Shown here: one piece after another, positions 1 to 9,970 of the stretch
Layout of the letters: the number at the start of each line of letters is the position of its first letter
Numbering within the stretch: the first letter of the stretch is position 1
From: Penium margaritaceum
Taxonomy: Eukaryota; Streptophyta; Zygnematophyceae; Desmidiales; Peniaceae
DNA: 20,292 nt
Assembly: GCA_023375785.1 (NCBI GenBank)
Contig: SZWC01004746.1
Coordinates: 76,732-97,023 of the forward strand
Direction: 5' to 3'
Position numbers and translations under genes: made by a program
The notes under the pieces: model-generated
The model's database searches: none
The model's input: the letters and a program-made list of their open reading frames with translations, nothing else
Told to the model about the DNA's origin: nothing

Positions 1-256
1 CCAACTTGCAGCCTTGGAAGTAGCCACACTACGACTCAGCCGTCCCGGACACCAGCAGCATGAGTGCCTCCGTGTTCTTCTTTTCGAAGGCCTCCTTCTG
101 CGCTTCCGTCGCTGTCGCTTTGTCGAGGACTTCGGTTCCCAACGTGACCTGCAGCACACCCTTCTGCCCGAGGTGGATCTCGAAGTGCCACCTCCATAGC
201 CCAAAGCCAGAGCCGCCCGCATACGTCTGGATGGCCTGCGTCTCCTTCTATGCCAT
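1..256 (-). pseudogene. Copia-type gag, N-terminal fragment (element A)
   Basis: This is the start of the capsid gene of a Ty1/Copia retrotransposon, read on the minus strand and cut by the window edge. The reading frame opens with an ATG at 256-254, about 107 bp downstream of the element's primer-binding site. It contains the motif LWRWHFEI (LWRW codons at 188-199), which matches LWRWQFEL in the second Copia element at 18407-18430. A charged KKNTEALMLL stretch follows, as is usual in the N-terminal domain of Copia Gag. TAG stops at 248-250 (third codon) and 29-31 break the frame, so it is a pseudogene. Recognition rests on the shared motif, the general composition and the adjacent primer-binding site. 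The plus-strand ORF over the same bases is a shadow. Confidence 0.6.
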
Positions 257-363
257 TGCGCAATCTTCAACTCCGGGACCTCAGAGTTTGACGGCGATGT
301 CATCCCCGACGACAATCCCGTTTGTCGCGAAAGCCGTGAGTGATGTGTAGACCAGTCAGGGCC

Positions 364-378
364 GTGGGCCCATAACCC
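364..378 (-). promoter_or_regulatory. Primer-binding site of Copia element A (internal initiator tRNA-Met type)
   Basis: On the minus strand the bases read GGGTTATGGGCCCAC. This is complementary to the anticodon arm of eukaryotic initiator tRNA-Met, which carries GGGCCCATAACCC around its CAU anticodon. Drosophila copia and yeast Ty5 are known to prime from this internal half-tRNA site rather than from the tRNA 3' end. The same site recurs at 17852-17866 in the second Copia element, both times two bases after a sequence ending in ACA. The tRNA sequence is from general knowledge. Confidence 0.8.
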
Positions 379-380
379 TT

Positions 381-927
381 TGTGAGAAACCGGGATGCGG
401 TTCCAACGTGGCCCGACGGGTGTACTTGGTGTTCACGGCTATGTCTTGTGCGGGTGGTTCTGAGTCTAAGCGTGAGCTTTCTGATCGCCACACGCTATGT
501 TTCTGGGAATTGAAGACAGTTGCGAGACAGTCACATTTGCAAAGGGAATAACGCGATTTTAAATTAGTTTTTGAACATGGACAGGATCTGAATATTTGTA
601 GGCCTAGTTATGAGCTCTCCAACGCACCAAACCGTGCGCGATTCAGATCACCATAGCTCCCGCTACGTCAGCCAAAGCACAGCACCCCAAATCAGCCGCT
701 CCATCGGCGGTGCGCACCACGTTGTCCGCCGAGGCGTCCTCACACATTAAAGACCCATCAAAATGCCATTCCGGAGGCGCAGATGTCCCTCCGCGTATTG
801 ACGGCATGCATCGTGCTTTTGGAGTCTGTTTTGATGAGTTAATCATCGAGTTTGGTGATGGGGATTGATGTGGGTCGAAACCTGTTTGCGGACCTCCAGT
901 CGGAATTTTGATTGTCCCCGAGTAACA
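381..927 (-). repeat. Probable 5' LTR of Copia element A
   Basis: The right-hand limit of the primer-binding site, with a 2-bp spacer, fixes one LTR end at 381 (TGTGAGAAACC on the plus strand, so the minus-strand LTR ends in ...CTCACA). The other end is uncertain. TGTTACTCGGGG on the minus strand at 927 gives a TG...CA unit of about 547 bp, but similar TTTGTTACT words nearby make the border ambiguous. A TTTAAAA on the minus strand near 556-563 could be the TATA-like element. No clear similarity to the other Copia LTR (17161-17849) was seen. No protein-coding region is supported here. Confidence 0.4.
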
Positions 928-1241
928 AATTGTACTACAGAGTTTCGGACTTCGAGCCAAGATTTTGGCTTAGTCCCTCAGTAACAAACTGCACTGCTGA
1001 AATCCGGCGGATCATCCACCAGACGCCTCGGCAGATCTTCCGGAGCAAAATCCCCAGATGGCATTTTGTTACTCGTTCCGGTCAATTATTCACCTGAAGT
1101 CGAACCGCGGCCGGTCTCGCAGAACCGCCGCGCACACCCCAACTTTGAAAGCCCATATCTCCCTTGTTACTAGTCCGATTCCAGTGAAACAACTTTCATC
1201 GGATTCAGGAACTCGTCAAATTTTAGGAGCAATCCTTCATT
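928..1241. other. Gene-free stretch with short direct and inverted repeats
   Basis: No gene is supported. The stretch and its left border hold several copies of a TTTGTTACT word. A perfect 11-bp inverted pair (CGAGTAACAAA at 919-929, TTTGTTACTCG at 1065-1075) is present. Related words occur near 980 and 1165. A second inverted pair, TTTTAGGA (1221-1228) and TCCTAAAA (1257-1264), straddles its right border. It may be remnant LTR sequence, but this is not shown. Confidence 0.4.
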
Positions 1242-1375
1242 TTAGAATCCGAGCAATCCTAAAATCGCCAGATCCTTCGACGAGGAATTTCCTCTCTCTG
1301 GCGGCTCGTCGTCGCCTCCCGGCGCCGCACTTGGGCATGCAGAGGGGCAAGCTTCAACACCTTTTAGCTGCGACG

Positions 1376-2479
1376 TCACGATGCGCGTACAGATGTGGCC
1401 TGGTGATGGCGGTAACAATCGTCGATGACGTGATCGACGTCTCGGAGGTTGTTGTAGGGTTCCCAATTGTTGTGCGCAGCGTCGTAGCCGTGCCACTTGA
1501 CAAGATACTCTATCGTTTTGCCGCGTCGTTGGTGGCCGAGGATGTCCTTGATGATGTACTCTGTGTCCTCATCCACGTGAACGAAAGGCGGGAGAGGGAG
1601 ATCCCTGCCGGGTAAAGTCTCTCTAGGGTCTTGATAGTGCTTGAGTTTGCTGACATGGAACACCGGATGAACGTGCAAAGTGTCGGGGAGTTTGAGTCGC
1701 GCAACCACGGGGATTTGCATGCGCTCGATCTCAAACTGTACCAACCATCAGGGTTTGAGCTTTGAATAGTCGGCTCCGTGGAGTTTGATGTTTGCTGAGC
1801 TGAGAAGGAATTTGTTGCCAACAGCAAACACGTTGTCGCTGCAATATCGGTCAGCTGCTCGCTTCATTGCTGCTTGCGTCTTCACGAGGGTTGGCTGTGT
1901 TTTTTCCTAGATGGTGGTGAAGTCTCGGCGTTGAACGTCGACTGCGGGAATGTTGTTGCAACTTTGTAGACCGGCTGGTGTGGTGGGAAGTTTGCCATAC
2001 ACCACCTCAAACGGAGTTTTACCCATTGCGGTAGAATTTGCCGAATTGTGTGCGATTGTGAGAGTTGAGAGGTTCTGTGCCCAATCCGTCCCATGAGGTT
2101 CGCATAGTGTTCTGAGTAGGTGTTCGAGCGTCTAATTGGTGCGCTCTGTTTGACCGTCGGTTTGAGGATAGAATGCCGTTGAAAGTTGAATCCAGATGTT
2201 GTAGCAAGTCATGAGTATGCGCCAAAAACGGCTGGTGAATTGATCGTTGCTTGTGATGATTCTTGGTACGCCGTGTACCCGTACAATGTTGTTGAGAAAC
2301 ATTTGTGCTTTTCCCTTGGCGGTGACGGTGGTCGTTGTTGGTATGAAGTGGGACATTTTTAAAAATCTGTTGACAACCACGAGGATTGTGTCATATTCGT
2401 TGGGTGTGACCAGTAAACCTATGACAAAGTCTATGAAGATGTCTGTCCACGGTTCCGTCGGAATAGGAAGTGGTTGCAA
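1376..2479 (-). pseudogene. Ty3 integrase core, C-terminal domain and chromodomain
   Basis: This is the end of the Ty3 polyprotein. One frame runs through the whole stretch, interrupted by TAG at 2132-2134, TAG at 1907-1909 and TGA at 1748-1750, and ends at TGA 1376-1378. The integrase core is clear: PWTDIFIDFV (first Asp), an ITSNDQFTSRFW stretch where the second catalytic Asp should lie and which looks altered, and QTDGQTERTN (catalytic Glu). The C-terminal domain has KTPFEVVYGKLP and LHVHPVFHVSKLKHY. The chromodomain follows at about 1450-1590, with EYIIKDILGHQRRGKTIEYL and VKWHGYDAAHNNWEPYNNL. This fold binds methylated histone H3 and targets insertion. A +1/-1 shift near 1400 may have removed an extra tail whose remains reach about 1242. 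Confidence 0.9.
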
Positions 2480-3260
2480 AAGTCTGGGTTGCCGCGTGCA
2501 ATGGGAATTTTTTCTGACATGTGTCGCAGGTTCTGCAAAAGTTGGCCATGTTGGATTGCATCTTGTCCCACCAACAGCTTTTTGCCAACTTCTTCAGTGT
2601 CTTGTCCTATGTGAAGTGTCCACCTGGTTCTGTATTGTGGCACTCTTCAAGCAGCATACGGCAAATTTTGCTGTTTGGGGGAACGACTACTTGGCGACTG
2701 AAGCACAGTCGCCAATAGAGTGCATCAAACCAGAACTTCGATTTATCATATCCCCCGTGTTTGTCGTAACCTCGCGCGAACAGCCGCTTGAGGTACGGGT
2801 CTTGTTATAGTTGTAGTGCTGCTACGCCAGCCATTAAATCTGGTCGGTGGCTGAGTGTGTTCTCCGGGTTGATTTTGCCTGGCCGGTACTTGATATCGTA
2901 GCCGAACCCGGATTCAAGGAAATCCATCCATCGGGTTTGACGTCGACTGAGGTTTGGCTGCATCTTCAGATATTCTAACGCATGGTGGTCGGTGCGCATG
3001 ACACATGAACGACACTCGAGGTAGCATTGCCGTGTCACGTGTACGACAACTAGCATTTCTTCCATGTGAACGACATAGTTGAGTTCCGGTCCTCGCAATT
3101 CTTGAGACATGTAGGCAACCGGTTGCTCATTGTTGTCGTAGTCTTGCAAGAGGATTTCACCAATGGCTCGGTCTCACGCATCTGTGGCCATGACATAGAG
3201 GACCGTTGGATCGGCTAATCGTAGGGTGGGAACCAAGGTCAGAGATTCCACAAAGTGATG
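2480..3260 (-). pseudogene. Ty3 RNase H and integrase zinc-finger region
   Basis: RNase H would degrade the RNA strand after reverse transcription. The integrase HHCC finger helps bind DNA ends. One frame runs from about 3260 down to about 2480. It includes the ATDA motif, PVAYMSQELRGPELNY, RTDHHALEYLKMQPNLSRRQ and YRPGKINPENTLSHRPD. In the last motif the usual catalytic Asp before LSR is Asn. Further on come GGHFT and FCRTCDTCQKK, the HHCC finger. In-frame stops lie at 3174-3176 (TGA), 2805-2807 (TAA) and 2607-2609 (TAG). A frameshift near 2480-2500 separates this part from the integrase core, and another near 3250-3300 separates it from the reverse transcriptase. Confidence 0.85.
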
Positions 3261-4356
3261 AACACTTCTTGTTCGCTGTCTCCCCACTGCCACTTATTTT
3301 CCTTTTGAGTGAGGTAAAAAAGAGACACTGACACTCGGCTGTAGTCCCTCACAAATCACCGGTGGTAATTGCAGAAACTGAGGAATACCTAAATTTCTTG
3401 GTCGTTGGTCGGTGTTGGCCAATCAATGACTGCTGCCACTTTCTTTGGATCCATGGTGATCCGTCCACCGTTGATGACGTGGCCCAAAAAATGGATCGAA
3501 CGACAACCGAAGTCGCATTTTGATAGTTTTCTGAAAGATTCTCTCTTTGTAAAACTTTGAGGACTTTTTGAAGGTGTCCATTGGGCTCCTCTAGGGTGCG
3601 GCTGTACACCAGGATGTTGTCAAGATACACAACGACAAAATTGTCGAGGTTTGGGCGGTTAGTATTGTTCATTGCCGCCACAAAAGTTGCCGGGGCATTC
3701 AATACTCCAAACGACATTACTGTGAACTCGAAATGCCTATAGCGCGTTGGGAACACAGTCTTCTCCATGTCGGCATCTGCCACTCGTATCTAATGATATC
3801 CGCTGCATAAGTCAATTTTGCTGAAAATTCCAGCCCCACAGAGTTGGTTGAAAAGTTCATCAGCTCAAGGAAGAGGGTAGTGGTTCTTGATGGTAGCGTC
3901 ATTCAACGCCTGATAGTCTACACACATCCGCATCTCACCAGTTTTTGTTCTTACAAACAGTACATGTGCGGCATATGGTGACGTGGAAGGGCGGATGAAC
4001 CCTTGACCGAGCATCTCATCGAGTTGCTTTTTAAGCTTGGTCAGCTGGTGATTGCTCATCCGATAGGCTCCTCAAATTGGAGGTCTTTTGCCATATTTTG
4101 TTTTGATACAATGGTCGATGTCTCGTTGAGGAGGTAAGGTTCTTGGGATTTTGTCAGAGAAGACGTTTACAACCTCCTGGATGAGTGGTGTAAACTCTTC
4201 AGGTACCATCGTGAACTTTGATGATGTTGATGAGACTGATGAGGCCGATGATGAGTCTGCTGCTACCACTTCCGCTTCTTCCATTGGCTTGAGATTTTTG
4301 AGCCATGCACGAGCTCCTCGTTGTATGCAGTGCTTGACCACATTGAATAGTATCTA
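3261..4356 (-). pseudogene. Ty3 reverse transcriptase
   Basis: This is the polymerase domain that copies element RNA into DNA. Down to about 3530 one frame shows [60 protein letters not shown] and KTVFPTRYRHFEFTVMSFG. After these comes the active-site motif, which reads YLDN at about 3620-3631 instead of the family's YLDD, so a metal-binding Asp is lost. After a frameshift near 3530 the thumb and connection follow in another frame (CDFGCRSIHFLGHV, MDPKKVAAVIDWPTP). Stops are TAG 4354-4356, TGA 4072-4074, TGA 3865-3867, TAG 3790-3792 (inside the SGYHQIR motif), TAG 3389-3391 and TGA 3356-3358. It is certainly inactive. Confidence 0.92.
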
Positions 4357-4520
4357 GTGAACAGGTTGTCGCTTTTTGGCTATGGCGGCTTCCTCTGCTG
4401 CTTCCACCTCTGGTGCTTCCACTGTTATCTTTAGTCCCACACGCGGAAGTTGTCGTTTGGCACCGTCTATCCTCACGTAGACGTTGCTGCTGTTCCAGTC
4501 AACCTGTGGATTGTGCCAGT
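4294..4520. repeat. 227-bp exact direct repeat, copy 1
   Basis: These bases are repeated exactly at 4522-4748, with a single N (4521) between the copies. Both copies hold the C-terminal end of protease and the linker toward reverse transcriptase. A perfect repeat flanking one N, inside an otherwise heavily mutated element, is what an unmerged contig overlap looks like. Confidence 0.95.
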
Positions 4521-4521
4521 N
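4521..4521. other. Assembly N between duplicated flanks
   Basis: A single ambiguous base separates the two identical 227-bp copies. It probably marks a scaffold join with a placeholder gap. Confidence 0.85.
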
Positions 4522-4748
4522 ATTTTTGAGCCATGCACGAGCTCCTCGTTGTATGCAGTGCTTGACCACATTGAATAGTATCTAGTGAACAGGTTGTCGC
4601 TTTTTGGCTATGGCGGCTTCCTCTGCTGCTTCCACCTCTGGTGCTTCCACTGTTATCTTTAGTCCCACACGCGGAAGTTGTCGTTTGGCACCGTCTATCC
4701 TCACGTAGACGTTGCTGCTGTTCCAGTCAACCTGTGGATTGTGCCAGT
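4522..4748. repeat. 227-bp exact direct repeat, copy 2
   Basis: This is the second copy of 4294-4520. It continues without a break into the upstream part of the protease (4749 onward), while copy 1 continues into reverse transcriptase. Collapsing the two gives the gene order expected for one element. Confidence 0.95.
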
Positions 4749-5100
4749 ACAGGAAATCTTGTCCGAGGATGATTTTGTGATCGGTCATTGGAGAAGTCCT
4801 CCACACCGTTACATCCTGTAGATCTCCCACTTGTAGTCAGAATGGTTCTCGGAGTCTTCGTATCTGTAATCTCCCGTCAACGGTTTTTCCTTCAAATACC
4901 CCTGATTTGGTCAGCATACCCAGTTTGCGAACCATGTTTTTGCTCACGAAGCTATGTGAAGTTCCTCCATCCAATAGGGCCGGTACCGCTCTACAACTTT
5001 TGCATCATTGAGGCTGGACTTTTAGCAATAACGCCGATTGGTCTTCCTCGTACCCCTCGTCGAACTCTGTTAAATCAGAAACCCTCTGCGACAATGTAGG
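4582..5100 (-). pseudogene. Ty3 retropepsin-like protease
   Basis: This is the aspartic protease that would cleave the Gag-Pol polyprotein. From high to low coordinates the frame shows ALLDGGTSHSFVS (about 4940-4980), the active-site region with DGG in place of the usual D-S/T-G, then SGVFEGKTVDGRLQIRRL. The C-terminal flap-and-core signature follows, HKIILGQDFLYWHNPQVDW. A TGA at 4837-4839 interrupts the frame, and a TAG at 4582-4584 lies at the linker to reverse transcriptase and is duplicated at 4354-4356. The border with gag at about 5100 is approximate. Because the element is decayed, the loss of Ser next to the catalytic Asp may simply be mutation. Confidence 0.75.
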
Positions 5101-6406
5101 CCATTTAGATAGGTGATGGTTCGGCACAGATCGCTCATTGCGGACAAGAGTTGCTCCTTTCACTCCTACCCTTTGTCGTTTCCTGACCCATTTTTTGCAA
5201 CTTCCCCTCCTTTATGGCCTCCTGCTTGCTCCGGCAGTTGCGATCAATGTGCCTGACTTTTTAGTAGTTGTAGCATGTTTGCATATCTCTTTGGTCAATG
5301 GTGTCCACTTCCATCAGAGTTGAGGAGTCCCCCGACTGGTTCTTTCCATTTCCACGATAATTGTGGTTAGGAGGTTGCCAACCGTAGGATTCCTGGATCT
5401 AAGCATTATAGTTGGTTCTATCGATCCTTTCTACTGCTGCAATCATCCGCGGTAAGTCGTTTTAGATGCCAAAAATGGCGATCACTCTTCGGATGCCTTG
5501 CTTGAGGCCGTTGTTGTAGTGGAAACAAATTTCTTGAGGGGAAATTTCTGCTCTGCTGATGATCTTGCAGAATCTCCATGTATTCTCTACCACGCTGGAC
5601 TGCTGACAGAGACGTTGGAGCTTGTACCATGCGTCGGACTTTTCATTCAGTCATCCGAAGCGTACAAGCATCATGCGCAAGAATTCATTCGAGTCAGTTA
5701 GTGGCATCAGCGCGTCTTGCCACTGTGGGTTGATCTGCTACAAGGTTGGAACGCATACGGTCAGTGATATGAACGGGCGCCGTTGGCCGTTGATGATATC
5801 CGCCGGTCTCTTGCTGCCGTTGTATGGTTTTTAGATCGGACCACCAACTTAGCGCCTTGCCACGCAAAAGCGCGGCCGCGGGGTCAGCCTTCTTGTGATC
5901 ATCATTGACCCCAGCAGCGGTGAAGTACACCTCTAAGCTCGTCAGCCACATCCAAACCGTCGGTCCTTTTGAGTTGGAAGGATCGAACGATTCTGGTGGA
6001 GCCGGATAAACTTTGGGTTTGCTCGAGAGTTGGGAATTTCTCTGGACGAGCACCATTTCAGGTGCGCTTGCGTTGCAAAGAGCCTCCATTGCAATGCTGA
6101 GTTGTTGGAGTAGATGGTCGTTGATTCCTTTGAGCATGAAGATCTATATTTCCAGTTCCTCGGTGATCTGTACCTATTGTCAAGTGCCACCTGTCATTCC
6201 TGCTATCGTGGACGAGGCTGTTTGCAGGGGCGACTTTTTATCGCCATTGTGTCCACGGCCGGGTTGGTTTTCGAAGCCATAGGGGTTGATACAGCTGCCG
6301 CATAGCCTGCCACACTAGCATTTGCTGTTGCTTCAGGGTTTCCGTGCATCGGAAAGTTCTGCTCAACCATTGTCGAAGTCGTTGCTGAAGATCCACTGCT
6401 GGTCAT
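5101..6406 (-). pseudogene. Ty3 gag (capsid and nucleocapsid)
   Basis: This is the structural gene of the Ty3 element. The capsid part is recognisable at about 5830-5990: PESFDPSNSKGPTVWMWLTS followed by ALLRGKALSWWSDL, the Retrotrans_gag pattern with its WW pair. Farther on, after at least one frameshift, come a WYKLQRLCQQ stretch and a ruined CCHC zinc knuckle at about 5234-5275. In the knuckle the first Cys, the His and the last Cys remain, the second Cys codon is TAC, and a stop follows it. The N-terminal part, up to about 6406, has low complexity and lies in another frame. In-frame stops include TAG 6144-6146, TAG 6174-6176 and TGA 6180-6182. The start codon is not certain. Confidence 0.75.
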
Positions 6407-6538
6407 TGGTTGCGCTCGCTCGCCTCATGTTGTAGTCGCGAAGACTGCAAAGTCTTGACTTGCGAGATGCACTGACCGCTTGTGCGAGGTAGTCCTCCGG
6501 ATGGGTAAAGTAGTCAGATGCCTATCCATAATTGCTAT
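6407..6538 (-). other. Leader of the Ty3 element, no gene seen
   Basis: This lies between the primer-binding site and the first recognisable gag residues. It is the untranslated leader or a degenerate gag N-terminus. Confidence 0.4.
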
Positions 6539-6550
6539 GTTTTGCTACCA
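6539..6550 (-). promoter_or_regulatory. Degenerate primer-binding site of the Ty3 element
   Basis: On the minus strand this reads TGGTAGCAAAAC, two bases after the LTR end. Plant LTR elements commonly use TGGTATCAGAGC, complementary to the 3' end of initiator tRNA-Met. Nine of twelve bases agree, and two of the three differences are G to A transitions, as in the rest of this element. Confidence 0.6.
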
Positions 6551-6552
6551 AG

Positions 6553-7048
6553 TGTTATGCCGAACGGAGCATAGATGGTGATGAGGTAGAAGTTGCAAGG
6601 CAGAACACGATCTAGAATTTGAGGCACTTGAGCAGCTTATAGTTAGCTGGAAGTGTACTTCGATGACAAGTGGCAGAGCGATCAAACATGTACGTATACA
6701 AGTGTCTAGCTACGAATGAGGCATAGTTGGGGTCGTTGGGTCAATTGTGGAGCAAAGCGTGCGGTGTTGCGTTGTGAGTGGTCGGATTTGAGAATTTTTG
6801 CCGGGAAATCAGTGGTCTTTGAGAATCGATGGTGAAGATGGGTGATGCACCTTCATATATCCGGATTTGTCTCGGTGCTGCGAGAAGTCGACCGAAAGGT
6901 CGTGATGCTTTTTTCGTGGATTTGCGAGAGTGGTCCAAGTTGTCGGAAGGTTCAAGACGATTCACGGAGGGTGGGGGAAATTGGTCGGTTTTCCCTCGAC
7001 CGTCGTAGTGAATATCGTGGTCTTATGATGCGATGGGCTGTAACAACA
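6553..7048 (-). repeat. 5' LTR of the Ty3 element
   Basis: This is a 496-bp unit that begins TGTTATGCCG and ends TAACAACA on the plus strand, so it has TG...CA termini. It directly adjoins the primer-binding site. Its sequence recurs in diverged form at 7306-7760, which supports its being a discrete repeat. On the minus strand an ATATAT box at 6855-6860 lies where the related copy has TATAAAG, so it may be the old promoter. The ORFs in it are random. Confidence 0.75.
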
Positions 7049-7305
7049 TAAATTCTCACTAGGAAAGATTAAGGACTCGTGTACGTCTGGTATGTAACAC
7101 CGTTGAACATGAAGCCCCATTCTCTCCTACATCCGGAGAATAAGGCCCATCTGCTCCTTCCCGGCAACAAAAAGCCCCATGCACCCTTTTGTTTTTTCTG
7201 TGGTTAAACATTGTCGCATATCACTGCGTAAGCATGGTGAAACAAAGCACGTGACGCTTCATCGCAGCCCTCAATTTTGACTGTCGTGATGGGGGGACGC
7301 AATAA
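7049..7305. other. Gene-free spacer between two LTR copies
   Basis: There is no gene or known element. The word AAGCCCCAT occurs near 7110 and near 7178, with a related AAGGCCCAT between them. Nothing else was recognised. Confidence 0.4.
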
Positions 7306-7760
7306 TATCATGTTGAACGGAGCGTAGATGGTGAAAAGGTAGAAGTTCTGAGGCGGAACATGGTTTGAGGATTTGGGACACTTAACCAATTTTCACTTAG
7401 TGGTAAGTGCCCTTTGATGATGAGTGTCAAAACGATCGAACACATGTATACAAGTGTCGACTTACAAATGAGACGTAGTCAGAGACGTTGAGTTGATTGT
7501 CGAGTGACACGTGTACAGTTGTGTCGTGAGTAGTCTGATCAAGAAGCTCAGCCGAGGAATCGGGGGGCTTCGAAGATTTGCAGCAAATATGCGGGATGCA
7601 TCTTTATACATCTTGACATTTGCCGAAGCGTCCAGAAGTCCCCTCAAAGGTCGTGATACTTTTGTCGATGTTTCTTGAAAGTGGTTGAAGATGCGAGAAC
7701 ATGCGAGAAGGCATTGCTGGAGGGCGAGGGCAATTGGCTGAATTATCCTCGACCGTCGGA
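7306..7760 (-). repeat. Second, diverged and truncated copy of the Ty3 LTR
   Basis: It is collinear with 6553-7010 throughout: GAACGGAGC-TAGATGGTGA near the start, ACAAGTGTC, AAAGGTCGTGAT, and CCTCGACCGTCG at the end. The first bases differ mainly by transitions. A TATAAAG on the minus strand (7602-7608) fits an LTR promoter. The last roughly 35 bp of the LTR are missing, and the 11-bp satellite starts within 15 bp. No primer-binding site is visible beside it. It may be a solo LTR or the remains of a related element, in the same orientation as its neighbour. Confidence 0.75.
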
Positions 7761-8293
7761 GCAAAAATCGGGCAAGTAGGGTGCAACTAGGGCGCAAATA
7801 GGGCGTAAGTAGGGTGCAAGAAGGGCGCAACTAAGGTGCAACAAGGGCGCAACAGGGCGTAGCTGAAGCCCAACAGACGTGCAACCAGGGCGCAAGAAGG
7901 GCGTATCTAGGGTGTAATGAGGTTGCAATTAGGGCGCAAGTAGGATACAACTAGGGCGTAACTAGGGCGCAACTGGGGCAAAGCTAGTATTAAATTGAGG
8001 AACAACTCAGGCAAAATTAGTGCACGACTAGGGCGCAGCTAGGGAGCAAGTAGGGTACAACTAGGGCGCAATTAGGGCGCAACTAGGGTACAACTAGAGC
8101 GTAGCTAGGGCATAGATAGTCCCCATCTAGGGCGCAACTAGGATGCAATCGGGGTGCAACAAGGGCACAAGTAGGATGCAACTTGGGCGCAAGTACAGCG
8201 CAACTAGGACACAACTAAGACGCAACTAGGGTGTAACTAGGGCACAACTAGGGCGTAGCTATTGCCCAACTGAGGCACAACTAGGACGCAACT

Positions 8294-8294
8294 N
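8294..8294. other. Assembly N inside satellite 1
   Basis: This single ambiguous base in the 11-bp array may be a gap placeholder, so the true array length is unknown. Confidence 0.8.
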
Positions 8295-9970
8295 GGGAGC
8301 AAATATGGTAAAACTATTGCGTAACTAGGGCACAACTAGGGCATAACTAGGGTGCATCTAGGGCGAAACTAGGACACAACTAGGACGCAACTAGGGGACA
8401 ACTAAGGTGCAAGTAGGGCCCACGTAGGGTGCAAGTAGGGTGCAACTAGGGCAAAACTAGGGCATAAGTAGGGTGCAAGTAGGGCGCAAGTAGGACGCAA
8501 GTAGGATGCAACAAGGGAACAACTAAGGTGTAACTAGGGTGCAAGTAGCACACAAGTAAGGCACAAGTAGGGTGCAACCAGGGTGCAACTAGGGCACAAC
8601 TAGGATACAAGTAGGGCACAAGTAGGATACAATGAGGGCACAACTAGGACACAACTAGGACGCAACAAAGGCACAAGTAGGGTGCAACTAGGACGCAAGT
8701 AGGGCGTAACTAGTGTGCAACTTGGGCGCAACTAGGTCGTAGCTAGTGCCGAATTGAGGTTAAGCTAGGGCGCAATTAGGGTGAAACTAGGGCGAAACTA
8801 GGGCACAAGTAGGGCACAACTAGGGCGCAAGAAGGGCGCAAGTAGGGCACAAGTAGGGCACAATTAGGGCGTAAGTACGGCACAACTAAGGCGCAACTAG
8901 GGAGGAACTAGGGTGCAATGAGGGTGAAGCTAGTACACAACTGAGACACAACTAGGGTGCAACTAGGGTGCAAGTCGGGTGCAGCAAGGGCGCAAGTAGG
9001 GCACAACTAGTTTGCAAGTAAGGTGCATGTAGGGTGCCACAAGACGCAACTAGGGTGAACTAGGGGAAAACTAGGGCGTACCTAGTGCCCAATTGAAGTG
9101 CAACTAGGGCACGAGTAGGACGAAACTAGGGTGCACCTAGCCCACAACTAGGGTGCAAGTAGGGCGCAAGAAGGGCACAACTAAGGCGCAACGAGGGCAC
9201 AACTAGGGCGTAGCTAGTGCCCAACTTAGGAGCAACTAGGGAAAAACTAGGGTGCAACTAGGTCGCAACTACGGTGCAAGTAGGGTGCAAGTACGGCAAA
9301 ACTATGGTGCAACTAGAACGCAACTCAGGCTCGTCTAGGGCATAGCTAGTGTCCAACTGAGGTGCAACTAGGGTGCAACTTTAACGCATCTTGGGTGCAA
9401 CTAGGACACAACTAGGGTGCAATTAGGGTGCTACTAGGGCACAATTACGGCGCAACTAGGGCAAAAATAGGGCATAACTAGGGCGGAAATAGGACACAAC
9501 TAGGACTCAGCTAGTGTCCAAGTGAGGCAAAACTAGGGCGCAACTAGGGCGTAACTAGCTTGCAACTTGGATGCAAGTAGGGCGTAAATAGGGTACATGC
9601 AGGACGCAAATAGGGTGGAACTAGGGCGCAACTAGGATGCAAGTAGGGCAAAACTAGGGTCCAGGTACGATGCAACTAGGACCCAACTAGGGTATAGCTA
9701 GGACGTAACAAGGGTGCAAGTAGGGTGCAAGTTGGGGACGATCGGGGCACAACTAGGGCAGAACTAGGGCGCATGTAGGGTGAAAGTAGGAAGCAAGTAG
9801 GGCACAACTAGGGTGCAACTAGGTTACAATTAGGGCTCAACTACGTTGTAACTACCATGCAAGTAGGGCGCAAGTAGAGGGGGACTGGGGCTTAATTAGG
9901 GCGCAACTAGGGCATAACTTGGACGCAACTTGGGTGCAACTAGGGCATAGCTAGTACCCAACTGAGGCGC

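Larger units (their letters stand above)
1242..7048 (-). mobile_element. Decayed Ty3/gypsy chromovirus
   Basis: Read from high to low coordinates this shows an LTR, primer-binding site, gag, protease, reverse transcriptase, RNase H, integrase and chromodomain. That order (integrase last, chromodomain at its C-terminus) defines a Ty3/gypsy chromovirus. The coding region is broken by many stop codons and at least four frameshifts, so it cannot produce its own proteins. No 3' LTR similar to the 6553-7048 LTR was found left of the chromodomain. The element therefore looks truncated at that end, probably beside or by Copia element A. The last coding similarity ends at about 1242. The 227-bp duplication at 4294-4748 is likely an assembly fault rather than part of the element. 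Confidence 0.88.

Noticed and set aside
60-350. Plus-strand ORF of 96 codons at the left end
   Set aside because: The opposite strand carries the Copia gag motif LWRW next to a primer-binding site. The plus ORF is a shadow.
2247-2810. Plus-strand ORF of 187 codons
   Set aside because: It lies antisense to recognisable integrase and zinc-finger sequence of the Ty3 element.
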